A stretch of 64,000 bases of DNA from Burkholderiales bacterium (GCA_016000195.1 JAECRO010000010.1:1-64000), one strand, 5' to 3'. Shown: positions 47,124 to 56,051, numbered from the stretch's first letter. Notes: generated from the letters alone by a model not told the origin. Program-made: numbers and translations.

Positions 47124-47522
47124 AATTTTTCCACGGCCAGGCCACTTCAGCCCCTGACGGCGCTTCCCGCTTCGCGGGCCGGCGCGTTTTCCGTCCGGGC
47201 ATGGGCATTGACGCTCAGCGTGAGCGCGGCGGCGGCCCTGTTTGCCATGGGCGCCCATGCCCAGGGCGCCGAAACGCCCGCCACGGCGCCGCCTTCTGGC
47301 GCTCTTGCGGCTGAACTGCCCACTGCACCCCGGTATGCCGCCGCCGATCTGGAGCGGGCCTTCGGCTTCATGGACGGCGACCACGACGGCAAGATCAGCC
47401 GCCAGGAGGCCTCCGGCTTTCGCGGCGTGGCGAAAAACTTCGACCGGGCCGACACCAACCAGGACGGATTCCTGTCCCGGAAGGAGTTCGACACGGCCAT
47501 GAACTACGTCAAGCCCAAATGA
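47121..47522 (+). CDS. secreted EF-hand calcium-binding protein
   Basis: A 133-residue protein (MNFSTARPLQPLTALP) with a predicted signal peptide (about 23-48, ending AAAALFAMGAHA). Two EF-hand loops follow, DGDHDGKISRQE and DTNQDGFLSRKE. It should bind Ca2+ in the periplasm or outside the cell. The start ATG at 47121 is the terminal ATG of repeat X copy C, with GGAG ten bases before it inside the repeat. Confidence 0.85.
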   Translation: MNFSTARPLQPLTALPASRAGAFSVRAWALTLSVSAAAALFAMGAHAQGAETPATAPPSGALAAELPTAPRYAAADLERAFGFMDGDHDGKISRQEASGFRGVAKNFDRADTNQDGFLSRKEFDTAMNYVKPK

Positions 47523-47543
47523 TGCAAACCGGCCTGCGCCGGC

Positions 47544-48752
47544 ATGAAGCGATGCGCCTGAAGCCCAAAGCGAGCGCCGGTTGAGCTATGCCGTGGCCGT
47601 CCGGGCCTTGTGCGAGTTCACCGCCAAACAGGGCGACCTGGACCTGCGCTTCACGCCCTCGCCGTCCGCCCAGGAAGGCCTGGCCGGCCATGCGCTGGTG
47701 GCGTCGCGCCGCGGCAAAAGCTGGCAGCCCGAACTGAGCCTGGCGGGCGACTACAAGGAGTTGCGGGTGCGCGGCCGCGCCGATGGCTACGACCCGGACA
47801 AGAAGCAGCTCGAAGAAATCAAGACCTTCCGGGGCGACCTGGCCGCCATGCCCGACAACCACCGCCAGCTGCACTGGGCGCAGGTGAAGATTTACGGCTG
47901 GCTGCTGTGCCAGAAGCTGGCGCTGCCCGAGGTGCGGCTGGCGCTGGTCTATCTGGATATCGGCAGCCATGAGGAAACGCTGCTGAACGAGGTTTTCACG
48001 GCCGATGCGCTCAAGGATTTTTTTGAAATGCAATGTGAAAAGTTCCTGGGCTGGGCCAGGCAGGAACTGGCGCACCGCGCGGCACGCGATGCGGCGCTTG
48101 AGGCGCTGGCTTTTCCGCACGCGGCCTTCCGGCCCGGCCAGCGCGACCTGGCGCAGGCGGTGTACCGCTGCGCCGCCAGTGGCCGCTGCCTGATGGCGCA
48201 GGCGCCCACCGGTATCGGCAAAACCATCGGCACGGTCTTTCCACTGCTCAAAGCCGCGCCCCGGCAGGAACTCGACAGGATGCGGCGCTCCAGCGCTTTT
48301 ACTTTGATGCGCTGCATTTCTCGCGCATGGCCGAGAGCTTTGGCGGGCATTCGCTGTTTGACATCACGCACGGTGCCGCGCCAGGCGCGCCGGCCCGGTC
48401 AGGCGGCAGGCGCAGTTTTTCCCGGCTATGCATCCGCAATGTGGTGCCCGCCCCTTTCCTGGCGCCGCGCTTTGCCGCTGCCCGCTCGGTGGCGCTGTTT
48501 TCGGCCACGCTGAGCCCGCAAAACTATTACGCCGACACGCTGGGGCTGCCGGCCGATACGGCATGGGTGGACGTGCAGTCGCCCTTCATGGCCGATCAGC
48601 TGGCGGTGCAGGTGGTCAGCGACATCTCCACCCGCTACCAGCACCGGACGCTGTCGCTGTCACCCATCGCGGACCTGATGGCGCGCCAGTACGAGGAAAA
48701 ACCGGGCAATTACCTGGTGTTCCTGAGCAGCTACGACTACCTGGCTAAATAG
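47544..48752 (+). pseudogene. DinG/Rad3-type helicase relic with frameshifts, internal and 3' deletion
   Basis: The frame around 47581 reads LSYAVAVRALCEFTAKQGDL and later CLMAQAPTGIGKTIGTVFPL, the Walker A of a Rad3/DinG-type helicase with a Cas4-like nuclease front. The expected start near 47544 looks broken by a one-base insertion after ATG. Between about 48260 and 48290 there is a frame change and a large deletion: the sequence jumps to FYFDALHFSRMAESFGGHSL. It continues to LSSYDYLAK, where the stop is supplied by a repeat Y copy and the rest of motor domain 2 is missing. Confidence 0.85.
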
Positions 48753-48800
48753 GCCTCTAGCCCAATAGGCACGGGCGTAAGCTGCTATTAAAAAAATAGC
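48751..48800 (-). repeat. repeat Y copy at the 3' break of the helicase relic
   Basis: On the minus strand: GCTATTTTTTTAATAGCAGC, TTACGCCCGTGCCTATTGGG, CTAGAGGCC. The helicase relic's stop codon (TAG at 48750-48752) overlaps its edge. Confidence 0.8.
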
Positions 48801-48863
48801 AAATAACACACCAGCGGCGTTCTGCCCGAAGGGAGTGCGCCGGGCGATGCGTCAGCCCTTATT

Positions 48864-48981
48864 CATCAAAAACAAACTCCGGTTTGAAACCTCCCCCTTC
48901 AGAGGGGGATAGAGTTCATTTGAGAGAGGGGGTGACTTCTTCCAAATTTCGCTCAAGCTGTGCCTGGGCGTGGATTGAAAC
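48864..48981 (-). repeat. repeat X copy D, 3' end of small protein gene
   Basis: A 118-bp, slightly longer copy because the first hairpin region reads CGCCCAGGCACAGCTTGAGC. It keeps the second hairpin and the GGTTTCAAACCGGAG end. It encodes the last residues of the 95-residue protein at 48916-49203. The terminal ATG (48866) opens only MNKG and stop. Confidence 0.88.
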
Positions 48982-49203
48982 ATTCGGGTTGTTGCCCTTG
49001 ATGCCGTGCTGCTCCTTGAAGGCCAGCTGGACCCGTTCCAGCCGGTCAACAAGATCGTCGATCCTCGGAAAATCCTTGATTGGCTCGGTCAACAGGCGCT
49101 CCAGCTCCTCCCGCAGCTGGTCGTATTCGGCCCGAAGGTCGGGGTTGACATCTTCTGGACGGAGGTAGCCGCGCCGCACGGCGGGCGTTGGGTCTGAAGG
49201 CAT
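48916..49203 (-). CDS. small helical hypothetical protein with repeat-encoded C-terminus
   Basis: A 95-residue protein. Residues 1-74 are charged and helical (RRGYLRPEDVNPDLRAEYDQ, LREELERLL). The last about 20 residues, VSIHAQAQLERNLEEVTPSLK, are read entirely from repeat X copy D, so the original C-terminus was replaced or extended. No family is recognised. The region before it (49204-49410) shows no gene. Confidence 0.72.
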   Translation of the reverse strand: MPSDPTPAVRRGYLRPEDVNPDLRAEYDQLREELERLLTEPIKDFPRIDDLVDRLERVQLAFKEQHGIKGNNPNVSIHAQAQLERNLEEVTPSLK

Positions 49204-49410
49204 GGTTTATCTCCCGGTTTGATGCGACAGGCGAGTTGCAAACCTGCTGATTTTAGGCATCGCGCGCAGCATGCGGCTGACGACCAACCCTGTCATGGCC
49301 TGTAGGCCAAGGCCGAATTTTTGCAGGTGCCGCATGGGCCGCTTCATGCCGCAGGCGCGCGCCGGCCAGTGCTGAATTTACGGCTTCAGGATGCCGTTGC
49401 AACCGGCTGC

Positions 49411-49668
49411 TTAGCGCGACTGGCGCGGTGCAGGGCCGGGTCCGCGGCCGGCAATATGACGGAAGGTGATGCGGCCCTTGCTCAGGTCGTAAGGTGACAA
49501 CTCCAGCGACACCTGGTCGCCGGCCAGGATACGGATATGGTTCTTGCGCATCTTGCCGGAGGTGTAGGCCACCAGCTTGTGGCCGTTGTCCAGCGTCACG
49601 CGAAAGCGCGAGTCGGGCAGAACCTCGTCAACCAGTCCATGCATTTCAATCAATTCTTCTTTGGCCAT
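49411..49668 (-). CDS. infA: translation initiation factor IF-1
   Basis: An 85-residue IF-1, an OB-fold factor that binds the 30S A site. It has [40 protein letters not shown] and [18 protein letters not shown]. It is not near the ribosomal-protein operon where the main infA usually lies. The longer basic tail ([11 protein letters not shown]) fits the second IF-1 type of beta- and gammaproteobacteria. Whether another copy exists is outside this window. Confidence 0.95.
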   Translation of the reverse strand: MAKEELIEMHGLVDEVLPDSRFRVTLDNGHKLVAYTSGKMRKNHIRILAGDQVSLELSPYDLSKGRITFRHIAGRGPGPAPRQSR

Positions 49669-49712
49669 CTATAACTCCTGATATTTCAAAAATTTCAAAA
49701 TTATTTTGTGTC

Positions 49713-49732
49713 GCCAGCCCACACGGGCTGGC
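49713..49732 (-). terminator. hairpin between the 79-residue gene and infA
   Basis: GCCAGCCC and GGGCTGGC form a perfect stem with a short loop 6 bp after the stop of the 79-residue gene. The T-run is weak, so partial termination or attenuation ahead of infA is possible. Confidence 0.4.
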
Positions 49733-49738
49733 TTTGCA

Positions 49739-49978
49739 TCATGCGCAAACCGGCAATGAGCGCTCGTGAATCCAGCCCAGGGCGTGTTCGGTAGCGTAAT
49801 GTACGGCAGCGGCGGCGCTGTCAAAAATTCCGGTGAAACGCAGCACCCGGTCATGGGTGCCGCTGCCGCGACCGGAGCGGATGGAAACTGAAGCCGCGAA
49901 GCAGCCTTCGCCCTGCGCTTTGGCAGTTGGCGAGACAAGGTATTTACCTACCTTTATTTGGGTATCGTTCATAGTCAT
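49739..49978 (-). CDS. conserved small hypothetical protein
   Basis: A 79-residue protein: MTMNDTQIKVGKYLVSPTAK, then VSIRSGRGSGTHDRVLRF and AAVHYATEHALGWIHERS. I recall similar uncharacterised betaproteobacterial proteins. It is a soluble alpha/beta protein with no signal peptide. It precedes infA on the same strand. Confidence 0.8.
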   Translation of the reverse strand: MTMNDTQIKVGKYLVSPTAKAQGEGCFAASVSIRSGRGSGTHDRVLRFTGIFDSAAAAVHYATEHALGWIHERSLPVCA

Positions 49979-50325
49979 AAAAGTCTTTGCCGGATATTTT
50001 TTCCGGCTTCATGGGAGAGAGAAACCAGCCTGGAAGCCAAGCCAATGTGTATTCGGTTTCTACCCGCCAAGGCTAGTGAAAGGCCGGGCAGGTTGAGCCG
50101 TGAGTGGGCACCGTTGGTGGAAGTGCTCGCCAGGAAATGGAAAGGTGCTGTGGGCATCAAGGCTGATAAACCTTGAAAAGCAGTGCCAGATCGCCGGGAA
50201 TTCGGGCTCCAGGAAGCGCCGCATTTGAGAAAGAAGCCGGATATAAAAAGACTTCGATGAAAAACGCTGATGCGTTACCGAACCCGCCATTATAACCGGG
50301 CAGCCGCACAAGCGCTGTTCTTCAT
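49979..50325. other. intergenic region upstream of the 79-residue gene
   Basis: This 347-bp region separates the end of the LuxR-type regulator gene from the 79-residue gene. It contains a GCCGGA/TCCGGC hairpin at 49989-50007, close to the start of the 79-residue gene, that may affect its translation. I see no other gene or repeat. Confidence 0.45.
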
Positions 50326-51363
50326 TCAGCATTCGAACTGCGGATGCAACTGGCGGATGCGGTTCATGGCCCGTCCGGCGGCGGCGGTGCGGGTTTCCAC
50401 GCCCAGCTTGGCATAGACGCGCTCCAGGTGTTTCTTCACGGTTGCCGGGCTGGCGCCCAGGATGTCGCCAATGTCGCGGTTGACCTTTCCCTTGACCACC
50501 CAGTACAGCACCTCGGCCTCCCGGGCGGTGAGATTGAAGCTCAGGCTGATGGCCTCGACCACCGCATCGTCCGAAATTTCACGCATCACGATCAGCCAGT
50601 CGCCGCCGCTGTCGCTGTCATCGGTTTGCTGGTGCAGCCGGAACGTCAGGCGGCGCGGCCCCTGCTCGATGGTCAGGCGCGGCGGCTCGATCTGGCGCTC
50701 GGCGTCGGCCAGGTGGCGGCGCAGCCAGTCCAGCACCGGCGCGGGCGTTTGCGGCGCCGTGGTGCCGTAGTAGCGCATCAGCAGTTCACGCGCCAGCGGC
50801 GTCTGCCAGATCAGCCGGCCATCGCCTTTTCCATCGGCGTTCATGCGCACGGTCATGCTGGCGTAGCCAAACGCATCGAGCGCATTGCGCGCCTGGCCCG
50901 CCTGCCGCGCCTCCTGCCGGGCGCGGCGCGCGCCCTGCAGGTGCACGCCCATGCGCGCCATGACTTCCTTGGGCTTGATCGGCTTGGTCACATAGTCCAC
51001 ACCGCCGGCCTGCAGGGCGGCCACCAGGTGCTCGGTTTCGGTCAGCCCGGTCATGAAGATGATGGGAATGTGCGCGGTTTCCGGCATCGCCTTGAGTCGC
51101 CTTGCCACTTCAAAGCCATCCATGCCCGGCATCATGGCGTCGAGCAGCACGATGTCGGGCACCGCCTGGCGGGCGCGCTGCAGCGCGGCTTCACCGCTGG
51201 TGGCCACCAGCACGGTGTAGCCCGACTCATCAAGCGCGTCATGCAGCACCGCCAGGTTGTCGGGCACGTCGTCAACGATCAGCACCACGTCGCTGTTGGC
51301 GCGGTCCAGCGTGCGGTCCAGGCGGCTGTCCGGCATCGGGCTGGGTTCAGGCATCTTGTTCAT
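50326..51363 (-). CDS. two-component response regulator, receiver plus LuxR HTH
   Basis: A 345-residue regulator. The receiver domain (about 25-145) contains VLIVDDVPDNLAVLHDAL, phospho-acceptor Asp in IVLLDAMMPGMDG and VDYVTKPIKP. A middle region of about 130 residues has no clear family. The C-terminal LuxR helix-turn-helix is FNLTAREAEVLYWVVKGKVN to SPATVKKHLERVYAKLGVET. Start 51363 overlaps the kinase gene end by 17 bp, so the two are coupled and almost surely partners. It probably controls genes near the urease operon. Confidence 0.93.
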   Translation of the reverse strand: MNKMPEPSPMPDSRLDRTLDRANSDVVLIVDDVPDNLAVLHDALDESGYTVLVATSGEAALQRARQAVPDIVLLDAMMPGMDGFEVARRLKAMPETAHIPIIFMTGLTETEHLVAALQAGGVDYVTKPIKPKEVMARMGVHLQGARRARQEARQAGQARNALDAFGYASMTVRMNADGKGDGRLIWQTPLARELLMRYYGTTAPQTPAPVLDWLRRHLADAERQIEPPRLTIEQGPRRLTFRLHQQTDDSDSGGDWLIVMREISDDAVVEAISLSFNLTAREAEVLYWVVKGKVNRDIGDILGASPATVKKHLERVYAKLGVETRTAAAGRAMNRIRQLHPQFEC

Positions 51364-54300
51364 GGCCGGTTTCTTTCTGTGTGAGCTGGCTGGCCATGGC
51401 TTCAAAGCGGAATTGACGCGCCATCAGGCGCATCTCCTCGACAAAGGAAGCGGTGGCCGGTTGCTGCTTTTCAATGTCCGCCAGCTTGTTGAGGATGCCA
51501 CGGTAAAAGCCCAGATGGACGACTTCCAGCAGGCTGGCGAGCTGCAGCGCATTCGGCAGGACGCGCAGCGCCGGCAGGGCAACCACCGGGGCGGGGTTCG
51601 CTGCCGGGGCGTCATAGCGCCAGACCAGCCCCAGGCTGCGCTCCAGCCAGTCGATCAGCTCGGTATGGCGCAGCGGTTTCAGGATGAAATCCTCGGGGCG
51701 TATGCCCACGTCGTTGTCGAGCCCCTTGTCAAAGGCGTTGGCCGACACAATCGCCAGATGAATGCCGGCATGCCCCGCGCTGCGTATGCGGCGCAGCGTT
51801 TCCCAGCCGTCAATGCCGGCCATGGCCAGGTCCATGAAGATCACGTCGGGCCGATAGCCTGCCGCCAGCAAATCCAGGCAGTCGTGGCCGCTGGCGGCGG
51901 TGCGCAATTCAAACCCCATGGGCGCCAGCAATTGCACCAGCAGTTCGCGGTCGGGCTCTTCGTTGTCCACCACCAGCAGCTTGCGGCGCGGGCCTTCGCA
52001 CCCCTGCGGCCGGCGCCGGGCAGCCCGGACCTTGGTGTCAGGAAAGCCACCCGCCGCCAGATGCACTTCGGGCAGGAACAGCCGGATGCGAAACACCGAG
52101 CCCTTGCCCGGCGTGCTGGCTACCTTCATCTCGCCGCCCATCAGGTCGGTCAGCATCTTGGCAATCGTCAGCCCCAGGCCGGCGCCGGACGAGCAGCCCA
52201 CGCTCTGGCCGGCCGTGCTGCCGCGCGCAAAGGGCTCGAAAATCTTCTCCAGCTCGGTCGCGCTCATTCCGGGGCCGGTGTCCTCGATGTCGATATGCGC
52301 CATTTCGCGCGCATGGCGCACCCTGAAAGTAACCTGGCCCTCGGCGGTGAACTTGATGGCGTTGCCCAGCAGGTTGATGAGCACCTGGCGCACCCGCTGC
52401 TCATCGGCGCGCACCAGTTCGGGCAGATGGCCTGCAGCTTCAAAAACAAATCGCAGGCCCTTGGCGGCCGCCTGCAACTCGAACATGCCGGCCACCTCGT
52501 GCACGCAGTCGGCAAACTGCATCGGCCTGACATTGAGCGTCAGCTTGCCGGCCTCGATGCGGGCAATGTCCAGCGTGCCCTCGATCAGCGACAGCAAATG
52601 CTCGCCGCCGCGCTTGATGACGCTGACGGCCTGCTTGCGGTGCGGCGGAATGCTGGCGTCTTCGCCCATGAGCTGCGCGTAGCCCAGGATGCTGTTGAGC
52701 GGCGTTCGCAACTCGTGGCTGATGGCGCTGATGTAGCGGCTCTTGGCCTGGTTGGCCTGGTCGGCCACGCGCTTGGCCTGCTGCAGGGCTTCGTCGGTTT
52801 GCCGGTGCGACTCGATTTCCTGCATCAGCAGGTGCGTCTGGCGGTTCGATTCTTCCTGCGCCACCTGCCGGCTCTTGTGCGCCAGCACCAGCCACCAGGC
52901 GACCAGCCCGGCAATCACCAGCAGCGCCATGTAGGCCTTCAGAAAGCCCGAACGCAAGGCGGACCCGGACGCCGCCAGTTCCGCCAGCGAACTGCTCTCC
53001 TGACGGTACAGCAGGCCGAACAGCGTGGCCAGCAGCGGCACGATGACTAGCATCAGCAGCAGAAAATGGCTCAGCCCGTTGTCCAGAAAGGGCCAGGCCG
53101 GGCGCGGCAGCAGCCAGCGCAGCGCGGCCGACCACTGCGCCGACAGGCTGGCGTGGGGCTTGCACAAGTCGCCGCAACGCGCATCCAGCGTGCAGCACAG
53201 CGAGCAGATCGGCCCCTGGTAAGCCGGGCAATGCGCCATGTCCGGGCCTTCGTAGTCGCGCTCGCAAATCACGCAGCGCCGGGTGGCATGGCGCTTGTAG
53301 AGTCCCTCTGCGGCCGATGGAGCAGAACGGCGCGCAATGTAATAGCGCCCCTTCGTGGCCCAGGCAATCAGCGGCGCCGCCACGAACGCGGTCGTCATGG
53401 CAATCACGGCTGAAAAGGCCTGCGCCATCTCGCCGTACAGCCCCAGATGCGCCGTGATCGACAGCAGCGAAGCCAGCGCCATGGCGCCCACGCCGACCGG
53501 GTTGATGTCGTACAGATGGGCGCGCTTGAACTCGATGCCCGGCGGCGACAGGCCCAGCGGCTTGTTGACCACCAGATCGGCCACCACCGCCATGACCCAG
53601 GCAATCGCGATGTTGGAATACAGCCCCAGCACCTCGCCCAGCGCCTGGAACACGTTCATTTCCATCAGCATGAAGGCAATCGCGGTGTTGAACACCAGCC
53701 AGACCACCCGGCCCGGGTGGCTGTGCGTCAGGCGCGAGAAAAAATTCGACCAGGCCAGCGAGCCGGCATAGGCATTGGTCACATTGATCTTGAGCTGCGA
53801 AAGCACGACGAACAGCGCCGTCGCCCCGATGGCCCAGTCATAGTTGGGAAACACATATTCGTAGGCGGCCAGGTACATCTGGTTCGGGTCCACCGCCCGG
53901 TCCGGCGGCAGCATGTTGGAAATCGCCAGATAGGCCAGCAGCGCGCCGCCCAGCATCTTGACCACGCCCAAAACCACCCAGCCCGGCCCGCCGATCAGCA
54001 CCCCGGCCCACCAGCGCCAGCGATTGGCCTGGGTCTGCACCGGCATGAAGCGCAGATAGTCAGCCTGTTCGCCCATTTGGGTGATCAATGCAATGCCGAC
54101 CGTCAAAGCAGCACCAAAAAGGTGCAAATTGAATTCGCCGCTGCTCCCTTTTTCTCCTGCGTAGTTCACAACCCCTGAAAAAGCACCAGGAGCGTGCATA
54201 AAAACATACACAAAAGGCACCACCAGCATGATCAGCCACAAGGCTTGCGTCCAGCCCTGCAGCCGGCTGATGGTTGAAACCCCGTGCGTGACCAGCGGAA

Positions 54301-54874
54301 TCACGACCAGCGCGCAGGCCAGGTAGCCCCACCTGGGCGGAATGCCAAAAGCAAGCTCCAGCGCATAAGCCATGACGGCCGCCTCAAGCGCAAAGAAAAT
54401 GAAGGTGAAGGAGGCATAGATCAGCGAGGTCAGCGTCGAGCCGATGTAGCCGAAGCCCGCGCCACGCGTCAGCAAATCCATGTCCACACCGTAGCGCGCC
54501 GCGTAAATGCTGATGGGCAGGCCGGCCAGGAAAATGATCAGCCCCGTCGCCATGATGGCCCAGAAGGCATTGGTGAAGCCGTATTTCACCAGCAGCGTGG
54601 CGCCCACGGCTTCCAGAATCAGGAACGAGGCCGCGCCAAACGCGGTGTTGGCGACCCGGAACTCCGACCATTTGCGAAAGCGCTGCGGCGTGAAGCGCAG
54701 CGCGTAGTCTTCCATGGTTTCGCTGGCGACCCAGCTGTTGTAGTCGCGCCTGACCTTGATGATGCGCTGCACGGCCACCTCGGGCTCGGCGCTGGCGGTC
54801 CTGCCTGCATCCGGCGAGCCCGTGGGCATGCCCGGTCGGGGCGGTGGCGGCGAAGGCGTGGCGGTGGCGTCCAT
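51347..54874 (-). CDS. NCS1 permease-hybrid sensor histidine kinase fusion with cysteine-rich module
   Basis: A 1175-residue protein. Residues about 40-510 form a complete NCS1-type (cytosine/purine/uracil/allantoin) permease with about 12 membrane helices, including TRGAGFGYIGS and ITQMGEQADYLRF. A cysteine cluster follows with C534, C537, C549, C557, C560, C561, C567 and C571. Two more helices (about 604-623 and 645-662) lead to a coiled coil. The kinase HisKA has H720 in SHELRTPLNSILGY, followed by HATPase motifs and a receiver with D1015. The C-terminal 80 residues may be an Hpt-like helical region. The start ATG at 54874 is chosen because sequence upstream is only the shadow of ureA. It likely senses a nucleobase, allantoin or urea-related solute while or instead of transporting it; this is inference. 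Confidence 0.9.
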   Translation of the reverse strand: MDATATPSPPPPRPGMPTGSPDAGRTASAEPEVAVQRIIKVRRDYNSWVASETMEDYALRFTPQRFRKWSEFRVANTAFGAASFLILEAVGATLLVKYGFTNAFWAIMATGLIIFLAGLPISIYAARYGVDMDLLTRGAGFGYIGSTLTSLIYASFTFIFFALEAAVMAYALELAFGIPPRWGYLACALVVIPLVTHGVSTISRLQGWTQALWLIMLVVPFVYVFMHAPGAFSGVVNYAGEKGSSGEFNLHLFGAALTVGIALITQMGEQADYLRFMPVQTQANRWRWWAGVLIGGPGWVVLGVVKMLGGALLAYLAISNMLPPDRAVDPNQMYLAAYEYVFPNYDWAIGATALFVVLSQLKINVTNAYAGSLAWSNFFSRLTHSHPGRVVWLVFNTAIAFMLMEMNVFQALGEVLGLYSNIAIAWVMAVVADLVVNKPLGLSPPGIEFKRAHLYDINPVGVGAMALASLLSITAHLGLYGEMAQAFSAVIAMTTAFVAAPLIAWATKGRYYIARRSAPSAAEGLYKRHATRRCVICERDYEGPDMAHCPAYQGPICSLCCTLDARCGDLCKPHASLSAQWSAALRWLLPRPAWPFLDNGLSHFLLLMLVIVPLLATLFGLLYRQESSSLAELAASGSALRSGFLKAYMALLVIAGLVAWWLVLAHKSRQVAQEESNRQTHLLMQEIESHRQTDEALQQAKRVADQANQAKSRYISAISHELRTPLNSILGYAQLMGEDASIPPHRKQAVSVIKRGGEHLLSLIEGTLDIARIEAGKLTLNVRPMQFADCVHEVAGMFELQAAAKGLRFVFEAAGHLPELVRADEQRVRQVLINLLGNAIKFTAEGQVTFRVRHAREMAHIDIEDTGPGMSATELEKIFEPFARGSTAGQSVGCSSGAGLGLTIAKMLTDLMGGEMKVASTPGKGSVFRIRLFLPEVHLAAGGFPDTKVRAARRRPQGCEGPRRKLLVVDNEEPDRELLVQLLAPMGFELRTAASGHDCLDLLAAGYRPDVIFMDLAMAGIDGWETLRRIRSAGHAGIHLAIVSANAFDKGLDNDVGIRPEDFILKPLRHTELIDWLERSLGLVWRYDAPAANPAPVVALPALRVLPNALQLASLLEVVHLGFYRGILNKLADIEKQQPATASFVEEMRLMARQFRFEAMASQLTQKETGHEQDA

Positions 54875-55021
54875 GGAGGGATGGATGATAGGCAGACAGA
54901 AGTGAAAGGCCCACAATTGCTGCACCTTCTGTGCCACACAGGCGCGACGCCCGGTGGCCTTGCCCGAAAGCCGGTGGCACCAATCTTGCAATTTTAGATA
55001 TGCCGAACCCGAAAGAGCCCC
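54875..55021. promoter_or_regulatory. divergent promoter region, NCS1-kinase / ureA
   Basis: This 147-bp gap between the divergent kinase and ureA genes should carry both promoters and any operator for the LuxR-type regulator. No recognised box or palindrome stands out. Confidence 0.45.
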
Positions 55022-55324
55022 ATGGAATTGACTCCCCGCGAAAAAGACAAGCTGCTGATTTTTACAGCGTCCCTGCTGGCCGAGCGGCGCCGGGCGCGCG
55101 GCCTCAAGCTCAACTACCCCGAAGCCGTGGCTCTCATCAGCGCCGCCGTGATGGAAGGCGCGCGCGACGGCAAGACCGTGGCCCAGCTCATGAGCGAGGG
55201 CCGAACCATCCTGACCCGCGCCGACGTGATGGACGGCATCGCCGAGCTGATCCCCGACATCCAGGTCGAAGCCACCTTTCCCGACGGCACCAAGCTGGTC
55301 ACGGTGCATCAGCCGATTGTGTGA
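55022..55324 (+). CDS. ureA: urease subunit gamma
   Basis: A 100-residue urease gamma subunit. It has [40 protein letters not shown] and [20 protein letters not shown], complete and typical. The enzyme hydrolyses urea to ammonia and carbamate in the cytoplasm. It is the first gene of the ureAJBCEFG series in this window; ureD, usually just upstream, is absent here. Confidence 0.97.
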   Translation: MELTPREKDKLLIFTASLLAERRRARGLKLNYPEAVALISAAVMEGARDGKTVAQLMSEGRTILTRADVMDGIAELIPDIQVEATFPDGTKLVTVHQPIV

Positions 55325-55360
55325 AACGCCTGCGCGCCATGGCATGCCGCCTGTCAATTT

Positions 55361-55408
55361 GCTATTTTTTTGATAGCTACTTACGCAATGCCAGCCTGCA
55401 CTACAGCC
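55361..55408 (+). repeat. repeat Y copy, ureA-ureJ intergenic
   Basis: GCTATTTTTTTGATAGCTAC, TTACGCAATGCCAGCCTGCA, CTACAGCC. It lies between two operon genes, so it would be transcribed as a hairpin within the ure mRNA. Confidence 0.8.
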
Positions 55409-55443
55409 TTTTTAACCCTTATCACAGAGGAAATCACCCCCCT

Positions 55444-56037
55444 ATGCCACGCAAACCACCGCGCGCTCTTTTATTGATAGCTGCCTGCGCAGTAACGACG
55501 GGCGCATCAGCCCATATGGGCACTGATTTTGGGACGCACGCTGAGATTGACGGCCTTGACGGACTGCTGCATCCCTTCACCGGCCTGGACCACCTGGCCG
55601 CCATGCTGGCGGTCGGCTTCTGGAGCGCCTTGAGCGCACGCCGCCTGTGGACCGCGCCGCTGGCCTTCGCGGCCATGCTGCTGGCGGGCGCCGTGCTGGG
55701 CCTGGCCGGGATTGAACTGCCGGCGGTCGAGCCGATGATCGCCGCCTCGCTGCTGGTGCTGGGCCTGCTGGTGGCCTTGCGCACACGCCTGCCCGCCGCG
55801 CTGGCAGCGGTGCTGGTCGGCCTGTTCGCGATTTTTCACGGTGCCGCGCATGGCACGGAACTGGCGGGCGCCGCACACATCTGGGCACCGCTGGCCGGCA
55901 TGCTGGTCACGACGCTGGCGCTGCATGCCACCGGCCTGGGGCTGGGCTGGGCCTTGCGCCACAGCGCCTGGGTGGCGCGCCTGGCTGGCGCAGGCGTGGC
56001 GGCTTTCGGCGTGACGCTGCTGGCCCAGCTGGCCTGA
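55444..56037 (+). CDS. ureJ: HupE/UreJ family membrane protein
   Basis: A 197-residue inner-membrane protein with a signal-like N-terminus ([17 protein letters not shown]) and six or so helices. The family motif [20 protein letters not shown] is followed by [15 protein letters not shown], with histidines thought to bind nickel. UreJ/HupE imports nickel for the urease metallocentre. Part of the N-terminus is coded by a sequence like half of repeat Y. It is located between ureA and ureB, a frequent Burkholderiales order. Confidence 0.93.
   Translation: MPRKPPRALLLIAACAVTTGASAHMGTDFGTHAEIDGLDGLLHPFTGLDHLAAMLAVGFWSALSARRLWTAPLAFAAMLLAGAVLGLAGIELPAVEPMIAASLLVLGLLVALRTRLPAALAAVLVGLFAIFHGAAHGTELAGAAHIWAPLAGMLVTTLALHATGLGLGWALRHSAWVARLAGAGVAAFGVTLLAQLA
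55468..55503 (+). repeat. partial repeat Y-like segment within ureJ
   Basis: CTTTTATTGATAGCTGCCTG, CGCAGTAACGACGGGCGC. It resembles the right half of the AT stem and the start of the second stem, and lies in the signal-peptide coding part of ureJ. Only a partial match; chance is possible. Confidence 0.4.
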
Positions 56038-56051
56038 AGGAAGCCCTCATC

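Noticed and set aside
54875-55357. N-terminal extension of the NCS1-kinase to 55357
   Set aside because: The extra reading is the antisense shadow of ureA and its 5' area; the natural start is ATG 54874.
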